Shown here piece after piece: positions 54,880 to 63,420 of a stretch of DNA of 64,000 nucleotides. This DNA comes from Pelagerythrobacter marensis. Its GTDB lineage: Bacteria; Pseudomonadota; Alphaproteobacteria; Sphingomonadales; Sphingomonadaceae. The notes below the pieces were generated by a model. The model worked only from the letters and a program-made list of their open reading frames with translations. It was not told the DNA's origin and did not search any database. The stretch lies in assembly GCF_001028625.1 (NCBI RefSeq), contig NZ_CP011805.1, forward strand, positions 992,001-1,056,000. The letters are read 5' to 3'. Numbering within the stretch: the stretch's first letter is position 1; each line of letters begins with the position of its first letter. The translations under genes were made by a program, and so were the position numbers.

Positions 54880-55899
54880 CTATTCGGCCGGTTCGCAGGC
54901 GTTCTGGCAGGATGCCGCGCGCATCGGCTCTTCCTGCTGCAGCGCCGTCAGGCCCAGCTTGGCGAACAATGCAGCGTCGGTGTCGTCGCCCGCATTGGGC
55001 GCGGTCAGCAGCTTGTCGCCAGTGAAGATCGAATTCGCCCCGGCGAGGAAGCACAGCGCCTGCGTCGCCTCGCTCATGCTCTCGCGTCCGGCGGACAGGC
55101 GCACCATGCTCATCGGCATGGTGATGCGCGCGACCGCAACGGTGCGGACGAATTCGATATCGTCGATCTTGGCGAGCGGCGTGTCGGCCAGCATGTCGCC
55201 CAGCACCGTGCCCTTGACCGGCACCAGCGCATTGACCGGCACGCTTTCGGGATGGCGTTCGAGCGTTGCGAGCGTGTGGACGAAGCCCACCCGATCGCTG
55301 CGCGTTTCGCCCATGCCCACGATCCCGCCGCTGCACACGTTGATGCCCGCGTCGCGCACGTTCTGCAGCGTGTCGAGCCGATCCTCATACTTGCGGCTGG
55401 AGATCACCCGCTCGTAGTACTCCGGCCCCGTGTCGACATTGTGATTGTAGTAATCGAGGCCCGCCTCCTTGAGCATGTCCGCCTGTTTCGGCGTCAGCAT
55501 GCCCAGCGTCATGCAGGTTTCCAGCCCCATGGCGCGCACGCCTTTCACAATCTCGACGATCGCGGGCATGTCGCGGTCCTTGGGATTGCGCCAGGCAGCG
55601 CCCATGCAGAACCGCTGGCTGCCCGCATCCTTCGCCTGCGCCGCCGTCTGCAGCACGGCACGCACATCCATCAGCTTGGTCGCTTCGACCCCGCTGTCGG
55701 CCTTCACCGACTGCGAACAATAGCCGCAATCTTCCGGGCAGCCGCCGGTCTTGATCGACAGCAGCGTGCAAAGCTGGACCTGCTCCGGCGGATGGTTCTG
55801 GCGGTGGACGCTCGCCGCGCGAAAGAGCAGTTCGGTGAACGGAAGGTCGAACAGGTCCGCGATTTCCTCGCGGGTCCAGTCGGTGCGGATTTCAGTCAT
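54880..55899 (-). CDS. bioB: Biotin synthase
   Basis: Radical SAM enzyme inserting sulfur into dethiobiotin. ATG 55899 gives 339 residues (MTEIRTDWTREE); the longer frame is antisense to downstream genes. Cluster Cys54, Cys58 and Cys61 lie in CPEDCGYC; conserved Cys in RFCMG and ETCMTLG and Arg in VRLSAGRE support the [2Fe-2S] site. bioB is isolated from other biotin genes and sits between mcm and pccA, so biotin supply is linked to the biotin-dependent carboxylase. Confidence 0.96.
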   Translation of the reverse strand: MTEIRTDWTREEIADLFDLPFTELLFRAASVHRQNHPPEQVQLCTLLSIKTGGCPEDCGYCSQSVKADSGVEATKLMDVRAVLQTAAQAKDAGSQRFCMGAAWRNPKDRDMPAIVEIVKGVRAMGLETCMTLGMLTPKQADMLKEAGLDYYNHNVDTGPEYYERVISSRKYEDRLDTLQNVRDAGINVCSGGIVGMGETRSDRVGFVHTLATLERHPESVPVNALVPVKGTVLGDMLADTPLAKIDDIEFVRTVAVARITMPMSMVRLSAGRESMSEATQALCFLAGANSIFTGDKLLTAPNAGDDTDAALFAKLGLTALQQEEPMRAASCQNACEPAE

Positions 55900-56357
55900 G
55901 CGGGTTTCCTGGCAAGGTAAAGACCGAATGCCATGACCACCAGCCCGAGCGCGCGCTTGGGAGTAATCGCGCTCTGGATGGAGCCAAGCAGGCCGAAATG
56001 GTCGATAATCGCCGCAGCGACGATCTGGCCCAGCAGCACGAAGAAGATCGCATTGCCCAGCCCGATACGCGGCGCGGAATAGGCCACCGAAGTGGCGTAG
56101 AACAGCATCACCACGGCGCCGATCCACAACCAGGGCCGTTCGAAAGTGAAGGTGCTGGCGGCGGGAAATCCGGTGAAGGCCAACATCGCGCTGGCGATGA
56201 CAAAGCCGATGGCGAACGTGACGGCGGTCGCTGCAATCGGCCCGCCCAGTTGCTGCCCCAGCGCCGCGTTGAGTGCGGCGAAAACAGGAATGCCCAGCCC
56301 GGCGGCGAACATCATCGCCGCAATCGGAATGAACGCGCTCGACGAAGGTGCGCTCAC
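55896..56357 (-). CDS. DMT-superfamily membrane protein (YdcZ/DUF606 type)
   Basis: A 153-residue protein with five hydrophobic helices (APSSSAFIPIAAMMFAAGLGIP, then four more) matching the YdcZ/DUF606 half-transporter family of the drug/metabolite transporter superfamily. GTG 56357 overlaps the mutase stop (GTGA). It is coupled to bioB downstream (ATGA). The substrate is unknown; a role linked to propionate or vitamin traffic is only suggested by its place. Confidence 0.8.
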   Translation of the reverse strand: MSAPSSSAFIPIAAMMFAAGLGIPVFAALNAALGQQLGGPIAATAVTFAIGFVIASAMLAFTGFPAASTFTFERPWLWIGAVVMLFYATSVAYSAPRIGLGNAIFFVLLGQIVAAAIIDHFGLLGSIQSAITPKRALGLVVMAFGLYLARKPA

Positions 56358-58507
56358 TCCGCCGCCTCGTCCAGATCCTCGCCGGCAGGCGGCATGTTGT
56401 GGCCCAGCAGTCGCAGCACGTCCGCCGCGCATTCCACGACGTTGCTGCCCGGGCCGAAAATGCCCTGTACCCCGGCATCGCGCAGGAAGTCGTAGTCCTT
56501 GGCGGGAATAACGCCTCCGGCGACGACCTTGATGTCGGCGCGGCCGGCGTCCTTCAGGTGTTCGATGAGTTCGGGGATCAGGGTCTTGTGCCCGGCGGCC
56601 AGACTGCTCGCCCCCACGGCATCGACATCGTTTTCCAGCGCCATCCGGGCGGTTTCGCTCGGGGTCTGAAACAGCGGGCCGGAGAGCACTTCGAAACCCA
56701 TGTCGGCAAAGGCGCTGGCGATCACGTTGGCCCCGCGATCGTGGCCATCCTGCCCCATCTTGGCGACCATGACCTTCGGCTTGCGCCCCAGCCTGCGGGC
56801 AACCGCGTCCACCCCGCGCACGACCTGTTCGTAGCGCTCATCACCGGCATAAGCGCGCGAATAGACGCCCTTCACCGGGGTGGGCATGGTGTCGTATCGA
56901 CCGAAAGCCTGCTCCATCGCCGAGGAGATTTCGCCCAGCGTGGCATCGTGGCGCGCGGCCTCAACCGCCAGCGCGAGCAGGTTCGCGCCGGTCTCGGCGC
57001 CCTGGCTCAGCGCTTCCAGCGCGCGATCGCAGGCGTCGCTGTCGCGTTCGGCGCGAACGCGCTCGATCCGCGCAATCTGGCTCTGCCGCACTTTGTGGTT
57101 GTCGATATCGAGCGTTTCGATCTCCGCCTCTTCCGCAAGGCGGTATTTGTTAACCCCCACGATCACGGTTTCGCCCCGGTCGACCATCGCCTGCTTGCTC
57201 GCAGCGGCTTCCTCAATCTGAGCCTTGGGCTTGCCGCTGGCGACGTAGGCGGTCATCCCGCCTGCCGCATCGATCTCGTCGATCAGCGCGCCGGCCTGCT
57301 CGACCAGCGCCGCGGTGAGGCTTTCGATGTAATAGCTGCCGCCCAGCGGATCGGCGACATTCGTAATGCCCGATTCTTCCTGGAGAACGAGCTGCGTGTT
57401 GCGCGCAATGCGGGCGGAAAAGTCGGTCGGCAGCGCAATCGCCTCGTCCAGCGCATTGGTGTGCAGCGACTGCGTGCCGCCCAGTACCGCAGCCATCGCT
57501 TCCACCGTGGTGCGGATGACGTTGTTGTAAGGGTCCTGCTCCTGCAGAGAGACACCCGACGTCTGGCAATGCGTGCGCAGCATCTTGGACTTCGGGTTCT
57601 GTGCCCCCAGCCCTTCCATCACATCATGCCACAGGGCGCGCCCGGCGCGCATCTTGGCGATTTCCATGAAGAAATTCATGCCGATGCCCCAGAAGAAGGA
57701 CAGGCGCGGCGCGAAGGCGTCGATATCGAGGCCCGCTTCCATTGCGCGCTTGGCGTACTCCTTGCCGTCGGCGATGGTGAAGGCCAGTTCCTGCACCGCG
57801 GTCGCCCCGGCTTCGTGCATGTGATAGCCCGAAATCGAAATGCTGTTGAATTTCGGCATGTTGGCCGAAGTATATGCGATGATGTCCGAAACGATCCGCA
57901 TGCTCGGTTCGGGCGGATAGATATAGGTGTTGCGGACCATGAACTCCTTGAGGATGTCGTTCTGGATGGTCCCCGAAAGCTTGTCCTGGGCAACGCCCTG
58001 CCGTTCCGCCGCGACAATGTAGAACGCCAGCACGGGGATCACCGCGCCGTTCATCGTCATGCTGACGCTCATCGTGTCGAGCGGGATCTGGTCGAACAGG
58101 ATTTCCATGTCGCGCACGGTGTCGATCGCGACACCCGCCTTGCCGACATCGCCGACGACGCGTGGGTGATCGCTGTCATAGCCGCGGTGCGTGGCGAGAT
58201 CGAAGGCGACGGACAGACCCTTCTGCCCCGCCGCCAGATTGCGGCGATAGAAGGCGTTCGATTCCTCGGCGGTCGAAAAACCGGCATACTGGCGGATGGT
58301 CCAGGGGCGCCCGGTGTACATCGAGGCATAGGGCCCGCGCGTGAATGGCGCGATGCCCGGCACACCGGGGTCGAGATCCGCAGTGTCCTCGCGGGTGTAG
58401 AGCGGCTTGACGGCAATCCCCTCGGGCGTGTGCCACGTCAGGTCCCGGCCCTTCACTTCCTTGTCGGCGAGGGGTTTCCAGTCGTCATAAGTCGGCTTGT
58501 CGGTCAT
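56354..58507 (-). CDS. scpA: Methylmalonyl-CoA mutase (single-chain)
   Basis: Adenosylcobalamin enzyme interconverting (R)-methylmalonyl-CoA and succinyl-CoA. The 717-residue protein has the TIM-barrel substrate domain (PFTRGPYASMYTGRPWTIRQYAGF near residue 80) and the B12-binding domain with the base-off His589 in DGHDRG, SLAAGH and GGVIPAKDYDFL. The homodimeric ScpA type is expected from the full-length single gene. It lies between the enoyl-CoA hydratase-like gene and the YdcZ gene in the propionate run. Confidence 0.97.
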   Translation of the reverse strand: MTDKPTYDDWKPLADKEVKGRDLTWHTPEGIAVKPLYTREDTADLDPGVPGIAPFTRGPYASMYTGRPWTIRQYAGFSTAEESNAFYRRNLAAGQKGLSVAFDLATHRGYDSDHPRVVGDVGKAGVAIDTVRDMEILFDQIPLDTMSVSMTMNGAVIPVLAFYIVAAERQGVAQDKLSGTIQNDILKEFMVRNTYIYPPEPSMRIVSDIIAYTSANMPKFNSISISGYHMHEAGATAVQELAFTIADGKEYAKRAMEAGLDIDAFAPRLSFFWGIGMNFFMEIAKMRAGRALWHDVMEGLGAQNPKSKMLRTHCQTSGVSLQEQDPYNNVIRTTVEAMAAVLGGTQSLHTNALDEAIALPTDFSARIARNTQLVLQEESGITNVADPLGGSYYIESLTAALVEQAGALIDEIDAAGGMTAYVASGKPKAQIEEAAASKQAMVDRGETVIVGVNKYRLAEEAEIETLDIDNHKVRQSQIARIERVRAERDSDACDRALEALSQGAETGANLLALAVEAARHDATLGEISSAMEQAFGRYDTMPTPVKGVYSRAYAGDERYEQVVRGVDAVARRLGRKPKVMVAKMGQDGHDRGANVIASAFADMGFEVLSGPLFQTPSETARMALENDVDAVGASSLAAGHKTLIPELIEHLKDAGRADIKVVAGGVIPAKDYDFLRDAGVQGIFGPGSNVVECAADVLRLLGHNMPPAGEDLDEAAE

Positions 58508-58556
58508 GCGCTCCCCCTAAACACAATCGTATGCACAGGGGAAGGGAGAGCGCGCT

Positions 58557-59342
58557 TTACTCGCCCTTGAACACCGGCTTGCGCTTCTGGAGGAAGGCCA
58601 TGCCGCCTTCCATCGCGTCGCTGCTGGCGGCCGCCTGTCGCTGGCCTTCCGCCTCGGCCAGAAGGACCTGATGAATCTCTCCGTCGAGCGCGGTGGCGAT
58701 GTTGCGCTTCATCGTGGCGTAGGCAACGGTCGGGCCATTCGCGAGCCTTTCTGCCAGTGCCCGCGCCTCGTCCATCAGCGCATCGTCATCGACTGCCTTG
58801 AAGATCAGGCCCCAGTCTTCCGCCTGCTGTGCGCCGATTTTCTCGCCCAGCATCATCATGCGTGTGGCGCGGGCACGGCCAATCGCGCGCGACAACATCC
58901 AGGTGGAGCCGCCATCGGGCACCAGGCCGATATTGACGAAAGCCTGAAGGAAATAGGCGCCCTTGCCTGCCAGCACGAAATCGCCTGCCAGCGCCAGCGA
59001 ACAGCCAATGCCCGCCGCCGGGCCGTTGACCGCGCAGACCACGGGCACCGGCGCGCGCAACACCTGGTTGATCGCGGGATTATAGTGGTTCTGCAGCGCG
59101 CGATGACTGCCACCCTTGTTCTGCAACGCGCTGCCCTCTCCCCGCGCAGACAGATCTGCGCCCGAACAGAAGCCCTTCCCCGCGCCGGTAATCAGGACCG
59201 CACGGGCATCGTCGAGGTCGTAGAAAGCCGAACCGATCTCGTCCGCCATCTGCGGCGGCATCGCGTTCAACCGATCGGGCCGGTTGAGCGTGATCGTAAG
59301 CAGCGGCCCTTCTCTCTCGACGATAATGGTTTCGTAGCTCAC
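58557..59342 (-). CDS. Enoyl-CoA hydratase/isomerase family protein (PaaG-like)
   Basis: A 261-residue crotonase-fold protein. GTG start 59342 with GGGAGA upstream. The oxyanion-hole GAGKGFCSGADLS and AVNGPAAGIGCSLALAGDF are standard. The second region reads GLVPDGGSTWMLSRAIGR, a PaaG-type isomerase pattern, so 2-(1,2-epoxyphenyl)acetyl-CoA or enoyl-CoA isomerase activity is possible rather than hydration. Its position between mutase and epimerase suggests a role in short- or branched-chain acyl-CoA breakdown that ends at propionyl-CoA. Confidence 0.85.
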   Translation of the reverse strand: MSYETIIVEREGPLLTITLNRPDRLNAMPPQMADEIGSAFYDLDDARAVLITGAGKGFCSGADLSARGEGSALQNKGGSHRALQNHYNPAINQVLRAPVPVVCAVNGPAAGIGCSLALAGDFVLAGKGAYFLQAFVNIGLVPDGGSTWMLSRAIGRARATRMMMLGEKIGAQQAEDWGLIFKAVDDDALMDEARALAERLANGPTVAYATMKRNIATALDGEIHQVLLAEAEGQRQAAASSDAMEGGMAFLQKRKPVFKGE

Positions 59343-59427
59343 ACGTCTCTCCCAAGCGTTTCGTTTCGCAACCGAGAGTGGCCGCGATAGGGGCCTTGCG
59401 CAAGTCCGTTACGGCGCGCGCCGGAAA

Positions 59428-59868
59428 TCAGTGGCCGGGGCCCTTGGGCGTTTCCATGATTTCCGTGAGCTGGCCCATCATGTCCTTGGGATGAAGAAAG
59501 AAGATCGGCGTTCCATGCGCGCCGATCCGCGTGGGGCCGAGGATGCGCTTGCCCAGCCCTTCGAACCAGGCGCGGGCCTGTTCGATGTCTTCCACCTCAT
59601 AGCAGACATGGTGCTGCCCGCCGGCGGGGTTCTTGGCGAGAAAGCCGGTCAGCGTCGATTGCTCGCCCAGCGGCTCGATCAGCTCGATCTGCGTGCCATT
59701 GGTGCCGCTTTCGCCCGGCGTATCGACGAAGCAGACCTTCACGCCCTGCTCCTCAAGGTCGAACGGCTCATGGGTGATACTCGCTCCCATGACATCGCGA
59801 TAATAGCGCAGCGATTCCGCGATCGAAGGCGTCGCGACGCCGATATGGTTGAGACGGCCGAGTTTCAT
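59428..59868 (-). CDS. mce: Methylmalonyl-CoA epimerase
   Basis: VOC-fold epimerase making (R)-methylmalonyl-CoA from the (S) form produced by PccAB. The 146-residue protein has metal-ligand motifs LNHIGVAT, GGQHHVCYEVEDIEQA and a C-terminal LTEIMET. ATG 59868 overlaps the stop of the upstream small membrane protein (ATGA). Context with pccB and the mutase makes the call firm. Confidence 0.94.
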   Translation of the reverse strand: MKLGRLNHIGVATPSIAESLRYYRDVMGASITHEPFDLEEQGVKVCFVDTPGESGTNGTQIELIEPLGEQSTLTGFLAKNPAGGQHHVCYEVEDIEQARAWFEGLGKRILGPTRIGAHGTPIFFLHPKDMMGQLTEIMETPKGPGH

Positions 59869-60341
59869 TTTACACTCTCTACTAACGTTTCATTGGAAGG
59901 TATTTGGCCGATTTCATAAGCCGCGAACCCAATCCCAACCATAAAAGCCGCAATTGAGAGACCGAGTAAGGCAGCGCCAGTGACGAAAACACCGTTGGGT
60001 TCTGGATCGTAAGCCTCATTTTCGACAGTATCCAAACCCTCACCCCTCCAAAGGGTATTGGTTAATTTGCCAGCATAATCAGCTGCACCAATTGAAAGCA
60101 AAATGCCGCTTCCCAGCGTAAGTCCGATACCGGCGAAGAAGGCCCACGCTGGACCATCAAACATGATGGGAGCGAATTCCTTGGAATTGAAACCTGCTAT
60201 CAACGCCGCCGAATGGAAAACAGCACTGCTTGTTAGAACCCATTTCAACAGTGCGATCGAACTGTCGAAAAACCGCGAGATCGCATCGCGAGCGATGCCC
60301 TTCCGCTCTTCAAGAACCCAATCTGGAAGGTCCTCGCTCAC
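59865..60341 (-). CDS. A+T-rich three-helix membrane protein of unknown function
   Basis: A 158-residue protein with three predicted helices (about 29-50, 62-88 and 117-145) and a charged loop with DTVENEAYDPEPNG. I recognise no family. Composition stands out: bases 59881-59940 and 60001-60120 hold 84 G+C of 180 (47%), against 40 of 60 (67%) in a mce line, 59701-59760. It sits six bases after pccB and is coupled to mce (ATGA), so it interrupts a core metabolic operon. It looks acquired, but well adapted to its site. Function unknown. Confidence 0.75.
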   Translation of the reverse strand: MSEDLPDWVLEERKGIARDAISRFFDSSIALLKWVLTSSAVFHSAALIAGFNSKEFAPIMFDGPAWAFFAGIGLTLGSGILLSIGAADYAGKLTNTLWRGEGLDTVENEAYDPEPNGVFVTGAALLGLSIAAFMVGIGFAAYEIGQIPSNETLVESVK

Positions 60342-60347
60342 ATAACC

Positions 60348-61880
60348 TCACAACGGAATATTATCGTGCTTTTTCCACGGGTTCTCAAGCACTTTGCCGC
60401 GCAGTTTGCGTAGGCCGAGCGCCACCCGACGGCGGGTCGAGTGCGGGTGGATCACTTCGTCGATATAGCCGCGGCTTGCTGCGACGAAGGGGTTGGCGAA
60501 GCGGTCTTCGTATTCCTTGGTCTTCTCGGCAATCTTGTCGGGATCGTCGCGGTCCTGGCGGAAGATGATTTCGACCGCGCCCTTCGCGCCCATCACCGCA
60601 ATTTCCGCCGTGGGCCAGGCGTAGTTCAAATCGCCGCGCAAGTGCTTTGAAGCCATCACGTCGTAGGCGCCGCCATAGGCCTTGCGGGTGATGACGGTGA
60701 TCTTCGGCACGGTCGCCTCGGCATAGGCGAACAGCAGTTTCGCGCCGTGTTTGATGATCCCGCCCAGTTCCTGGCTCGTGCCGGGCAGGAAGCCGGGTAC
60801 GTCGACGAATGTGAGGATCGGAATATCGAAGGCATCGCAGAAGCGGACGAAGCGCGCGGCTTTCTTGCTTGAATTGATGTCCAGCACCCCGGCGAGCACC
60901 ATCGGCTGGTTGGCAACAACACCCACCGTGCGCCCTTCCACCCGGCCGAAACCGCACAGGATATTGCCGGCATGGGCCGGCTGAATTTCGAAGAAATCGC
61001 CTTCGTCCAGAACCTTACGGATGACTTCGTGCATGTCGTAAGGCTGATTGGCATTGTCGGGGATCAGCGTATCGAGCGAAGGCTCCTCCCGGTCCCACGG
61101 ATCGGCCGTCGGACGTTCGGGCACGTCCTCGCGGTTCGAAAGCGGCAGATAATCGAAGAAATTGCGCGTCTGCAGCAGGGTCTCGATGTCGTTCTCGAAC
61201 GCGAGATCGGCCACGCTGGTCTTGGTCGTATGCGTTACCGCGCCGCCCAGTTCCTCCTGCGTTACGACCTCGTTGGTCACCGTCTTCACCACGTCCGGCC
61301 CGGTGACGAACATGTAGCTGGAATCCTTCACCATGAAGATGAAGTCGGTCATCGCGGGGGAATAGACCGCCCCGCCCGCGCACGGCCCCATGATCAGGCT
61401 GATCTGGGGGATGACGCCGCTCGCCAGCACATTGCGCTGGAACACCTCGGCATAGCCGCCCAATGAGGCGACGCCTTCCTGAATACGCGCGCCGCCGCTG
61501 TCGTTGAGGCCGATGACCGGCGCGCCAACCTTCATCGCGGTGTCCATCACCTTGCAGATCTTCTCCGCATGGCGTTTCGACAGGCTTCCGCCGAAGACGG
61601 TAAAATCCTGGCTGAAGACATAGACCAGGCGGCCGTTGATCGTGCCGCTGCCGGTGACCACACCATCGCCGGGAATGCGCTGGTCCTCCATCCCGAAATC
61701 GACGCAGTCATGCTCGACATACGTGTCGAGTTCTTCGAAGCTGCCTTCGTCGAGCAGAATATCGAGCCGTTCGCGAGCGGTGAGTTTCCCCTTGGCGTGT
61801 TGCGCATCGATGCGCTTTTGCCCGCCGCCCATGCGGGCGGCTTCGCGGCGGCGTTCCATTTCGGCGATATTGGCTGACAT
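60348..61880 (-). CDS. pccB: Propionyl-CoA carboxylase, beta subunit
   Basis: Carboxyltransferase that moves CO2 from PccA biotin to propionyl-CoA. The ATG 61880 (MSANIAEMERRRE), 510 residues, is preferred: AGGGG lies five to six bases upstream, whereas GTG 61886 would overlap it. Acyl-CoA carboxylase signatures GGARIQEGVASLGGYAEVF, GGAVYSPAMTDF and CDAFDIPILTFVDVPGFLPG are intact. It is the first gene of the propionate run, 111 bases downstream of gor. Confidence 0.96.
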   Translation of the reverse strand: MSANIAEMERRREAARMGGGQKRIDAQHAKGKLTARERLDILLDEGSFEELDTYVEHDCVDFGMEDQRIPGDGVVTGSGTINGRLVYVFSQDFTVFGGSLSKRHAEKICKVMDTAMKVGAPVIGLNDSGGARIQEGVASLGGYAEVFQRNVLASGVIPQISLIMGPCAGGAVYSPAMTDFIFMVKDSSYMFVTGPDVVKTVTNEVVTQEELGGAVTHTTKTSVADLAFENDIETLLQTRNFFDYLPLSNREDVPERPTADPWDREEPSLDTLIPDNANQPYDMHEVIRKVLDEGDFFEIQPAHAGNILCGFGRVEGRTVGVVANQPMVLAGVLDINSSKKAARFVRFCDAFDIPILTFVDVPGFLPGTSQELGGIIKHGAKLLFAYAEATVPKITVITRKAYGGAYDVMASKHLRGDLNYAWPTAEIAVMGAKGAVEIIFRQDRDDPDKIAEKTKEYEDRFANPFVAASRGYIDEVIHPHSTRRRVALGLRKLRGKVLENPWKKHDNIPL

Positions 61881-61991
61881 CGGCACCCCTGCTGTTATCT
61901 TGAGGCGGGGCCTAGCGGGCGGTGCGCGCGAGCGTCAATCTTTCATGCAATCTTGCGGCTGATCGCCCGTGCGCCCCGCACCCGGCCCGGA

Positions 61992-63344
61992 TCAGCGCAG
62001 CAGAACCAGTTCCTCCGCCATCGTCGGATGAATCGCGACCGTTGCGTCAAAATCCGCCTTGGTCAGCCCTGCCTTCACCGCCACCGCTGCCGCCTGCATG
62101 ATTTCCGCCGCTTCCGGCCCGATCATGTGAATGCCGAGGATGCGGCCCGAATCCTCGTCGCACACCATCTTGTAGAGGCTGCGCTCGTTACGGCCGGCGA
62201 GGACGTTCTTCATCGGGCGGAAGTCCGACTGAAACACCCGGACGGAACCGAACTTGTTACGCGCTTCGCCCTCGGTCAAGCCCACTGCCGCCAGCGGAGG
62301 ATGGCTGAACACGGCGCTGGGTATGCAATCGTGATCGACCGCAACCGGATCGCCGCCCCCGAAAACGGTATCGGCAAAGGCTTGCCCTTCGCGGATTGCA
62401 ACCGGGGTCAACTGCACGCGATCGGTCACATCGCCGACGGCATAGATGTGTTCGACGCTGGTCTTGCTGAAGCGATCGACCCGGATTTCGCCCTTGTCGC
62501 CGGTTTCAACGCCCGCCTTCTCAAGCCCCAGCCCCTCGGTATTGGGGACACGCCCGGTCGCGAACAGCACGCAATCGACCACCATATCGTCGTGATTGGT
62601 CATCGATACCGTGAGGGTGCCATCGCCGTTCTTCGCAATGCCGCGAAACTCGGCATGGAAGCGGAAGTCGATGCCCTTCATCATGCTGATTTGCAGCAGG
62701 CGGTCGCGCAGCGCCTCGTCATAACCGCGCAGCAACTGGTCGCTGCGGTTAATGATCGTGACCTGGCTGCCGAATTCGTTGAAGATGCCAGCAAATTCAT
62801 TGGCGATATAGCCGCCCCCGGCGATCAGGATGCGGCGCGGCATTGTTTCGAGGTGAAATGCCTCGTTGCTGGTGATGCCCAGTTCATGTCCCTCGCAATC
62901 GGGGACGTGGGGCCGCGCACCGCTGGCGATCAGGATATGCTTTGCCGTCACCGTGCGCCCGCCGGAAAGCGCGATCTCGTGCGGTCCCACCAGTTCGGCG
63001 CGCTCGTTGATCACCTCAACCCCGTGGTTATCGAGCGTTTCGGTATAAAGGCCGTTCAGGCGATCGACGTCGCGAAGCACGTTGTCGCGCAATGTCGCCC
63101 AGTCGAATTTCGGATTATCGATCGTCCACCCGAAAGCCTTTGCATCTTCCAGATCCTCGGCAAAATGGGCGCCGTAAACGAGCATCTTCTTGGGCACGCA
63201 GCCGCGAATGACGCATGTTCCGCCGACACGGTGTTCTTCCGCCACGGCCACCCTTGCGCCGTGCGAGGCCGCAACGCGGCTGGCCCGGACGCCGCCCGAT
63301 CCGGCACCGATGGTGAATAGGTCGTAGTCGTACTGATCCGCCAT
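61992..63344 (-). CDS. gor: Glutathione-disulfide reductase
   Basis: FAD/NADPH enzyme regenerating reduced glutathione. ATG 63344 (MADQYDYDLFTIGAGSGG) has AAGGAG upstream, so the longer frame is rejected; 450 residues. Redox-active disulfide in GTCVIRGCVPKKM, NADPH-binding GGGYIANEFAGIF with Arg after INRSDQLLR, and the C-terminal proton-relay motif HPTMAEE. The CVIRGC form of the redox motif and overall pattern match bacterial glutathione reductases rather than mercuric or lipoamide types. Confidence 0.95.
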   Translation of the reverse strand: MADQYDYDLFTIGAGSGGVRASRVAASHGARVAVAEEHRVGGTCVIRGCVPKKMLVYGAHFAEDLEDAKAFGWTIDNPKFDWATLRDNVLRDVDRLNGLYTETLDNHGVEVINERAELVGPHEIALSGGRTVTAKHILIASGARPHVPDCEGHELGITSNEAFHLETMPRRILIAGGGYIANEFAGIFNEFGSQVTIINRSDQLLRGYDEALRDRLLQISMMKGIDFRFHAEFRGIAKNGDGTLTVSMTNHDDMVVDCVLFATGRVPNTEGLGLEKAGVETGDKGEIRVDRFSKTSVEHIYAVGDVTDRVQLTPVAIREGQAFADTVFGGGDPVAVDHDCIPSAVFSHPPLAAVGLTEGEARNKFGSVRVFQSDFRPMKNVLAGRNERSLYKMVCDEDSGRILGIHMIGPEAAEIMQAAAVAVKAGLTKADFDATVAIHPTMAEELVLLR

Positions 63345-63420
63345 GCGCGCGCGCTCCTTGGTTGGATGCGCGATATGGCGGGCATGACGCCGCTTGCCAA
63401 CCATGCCGCTTGCGAACGGG

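Noticed and set aside
50999..55417. Two frames of about 650 codons opposite pccA and metY/bioB
   Set aside because: His/Arg/Asp-rich without family motifs, and the opposing genes are unambiguous.
56348..58570. 740-codon open frame opposite methylmalonyl-CoA mutase
   Set aside because: The mutase strand has complete domain motifs; the opposite frame has none. It is a composition shadow.
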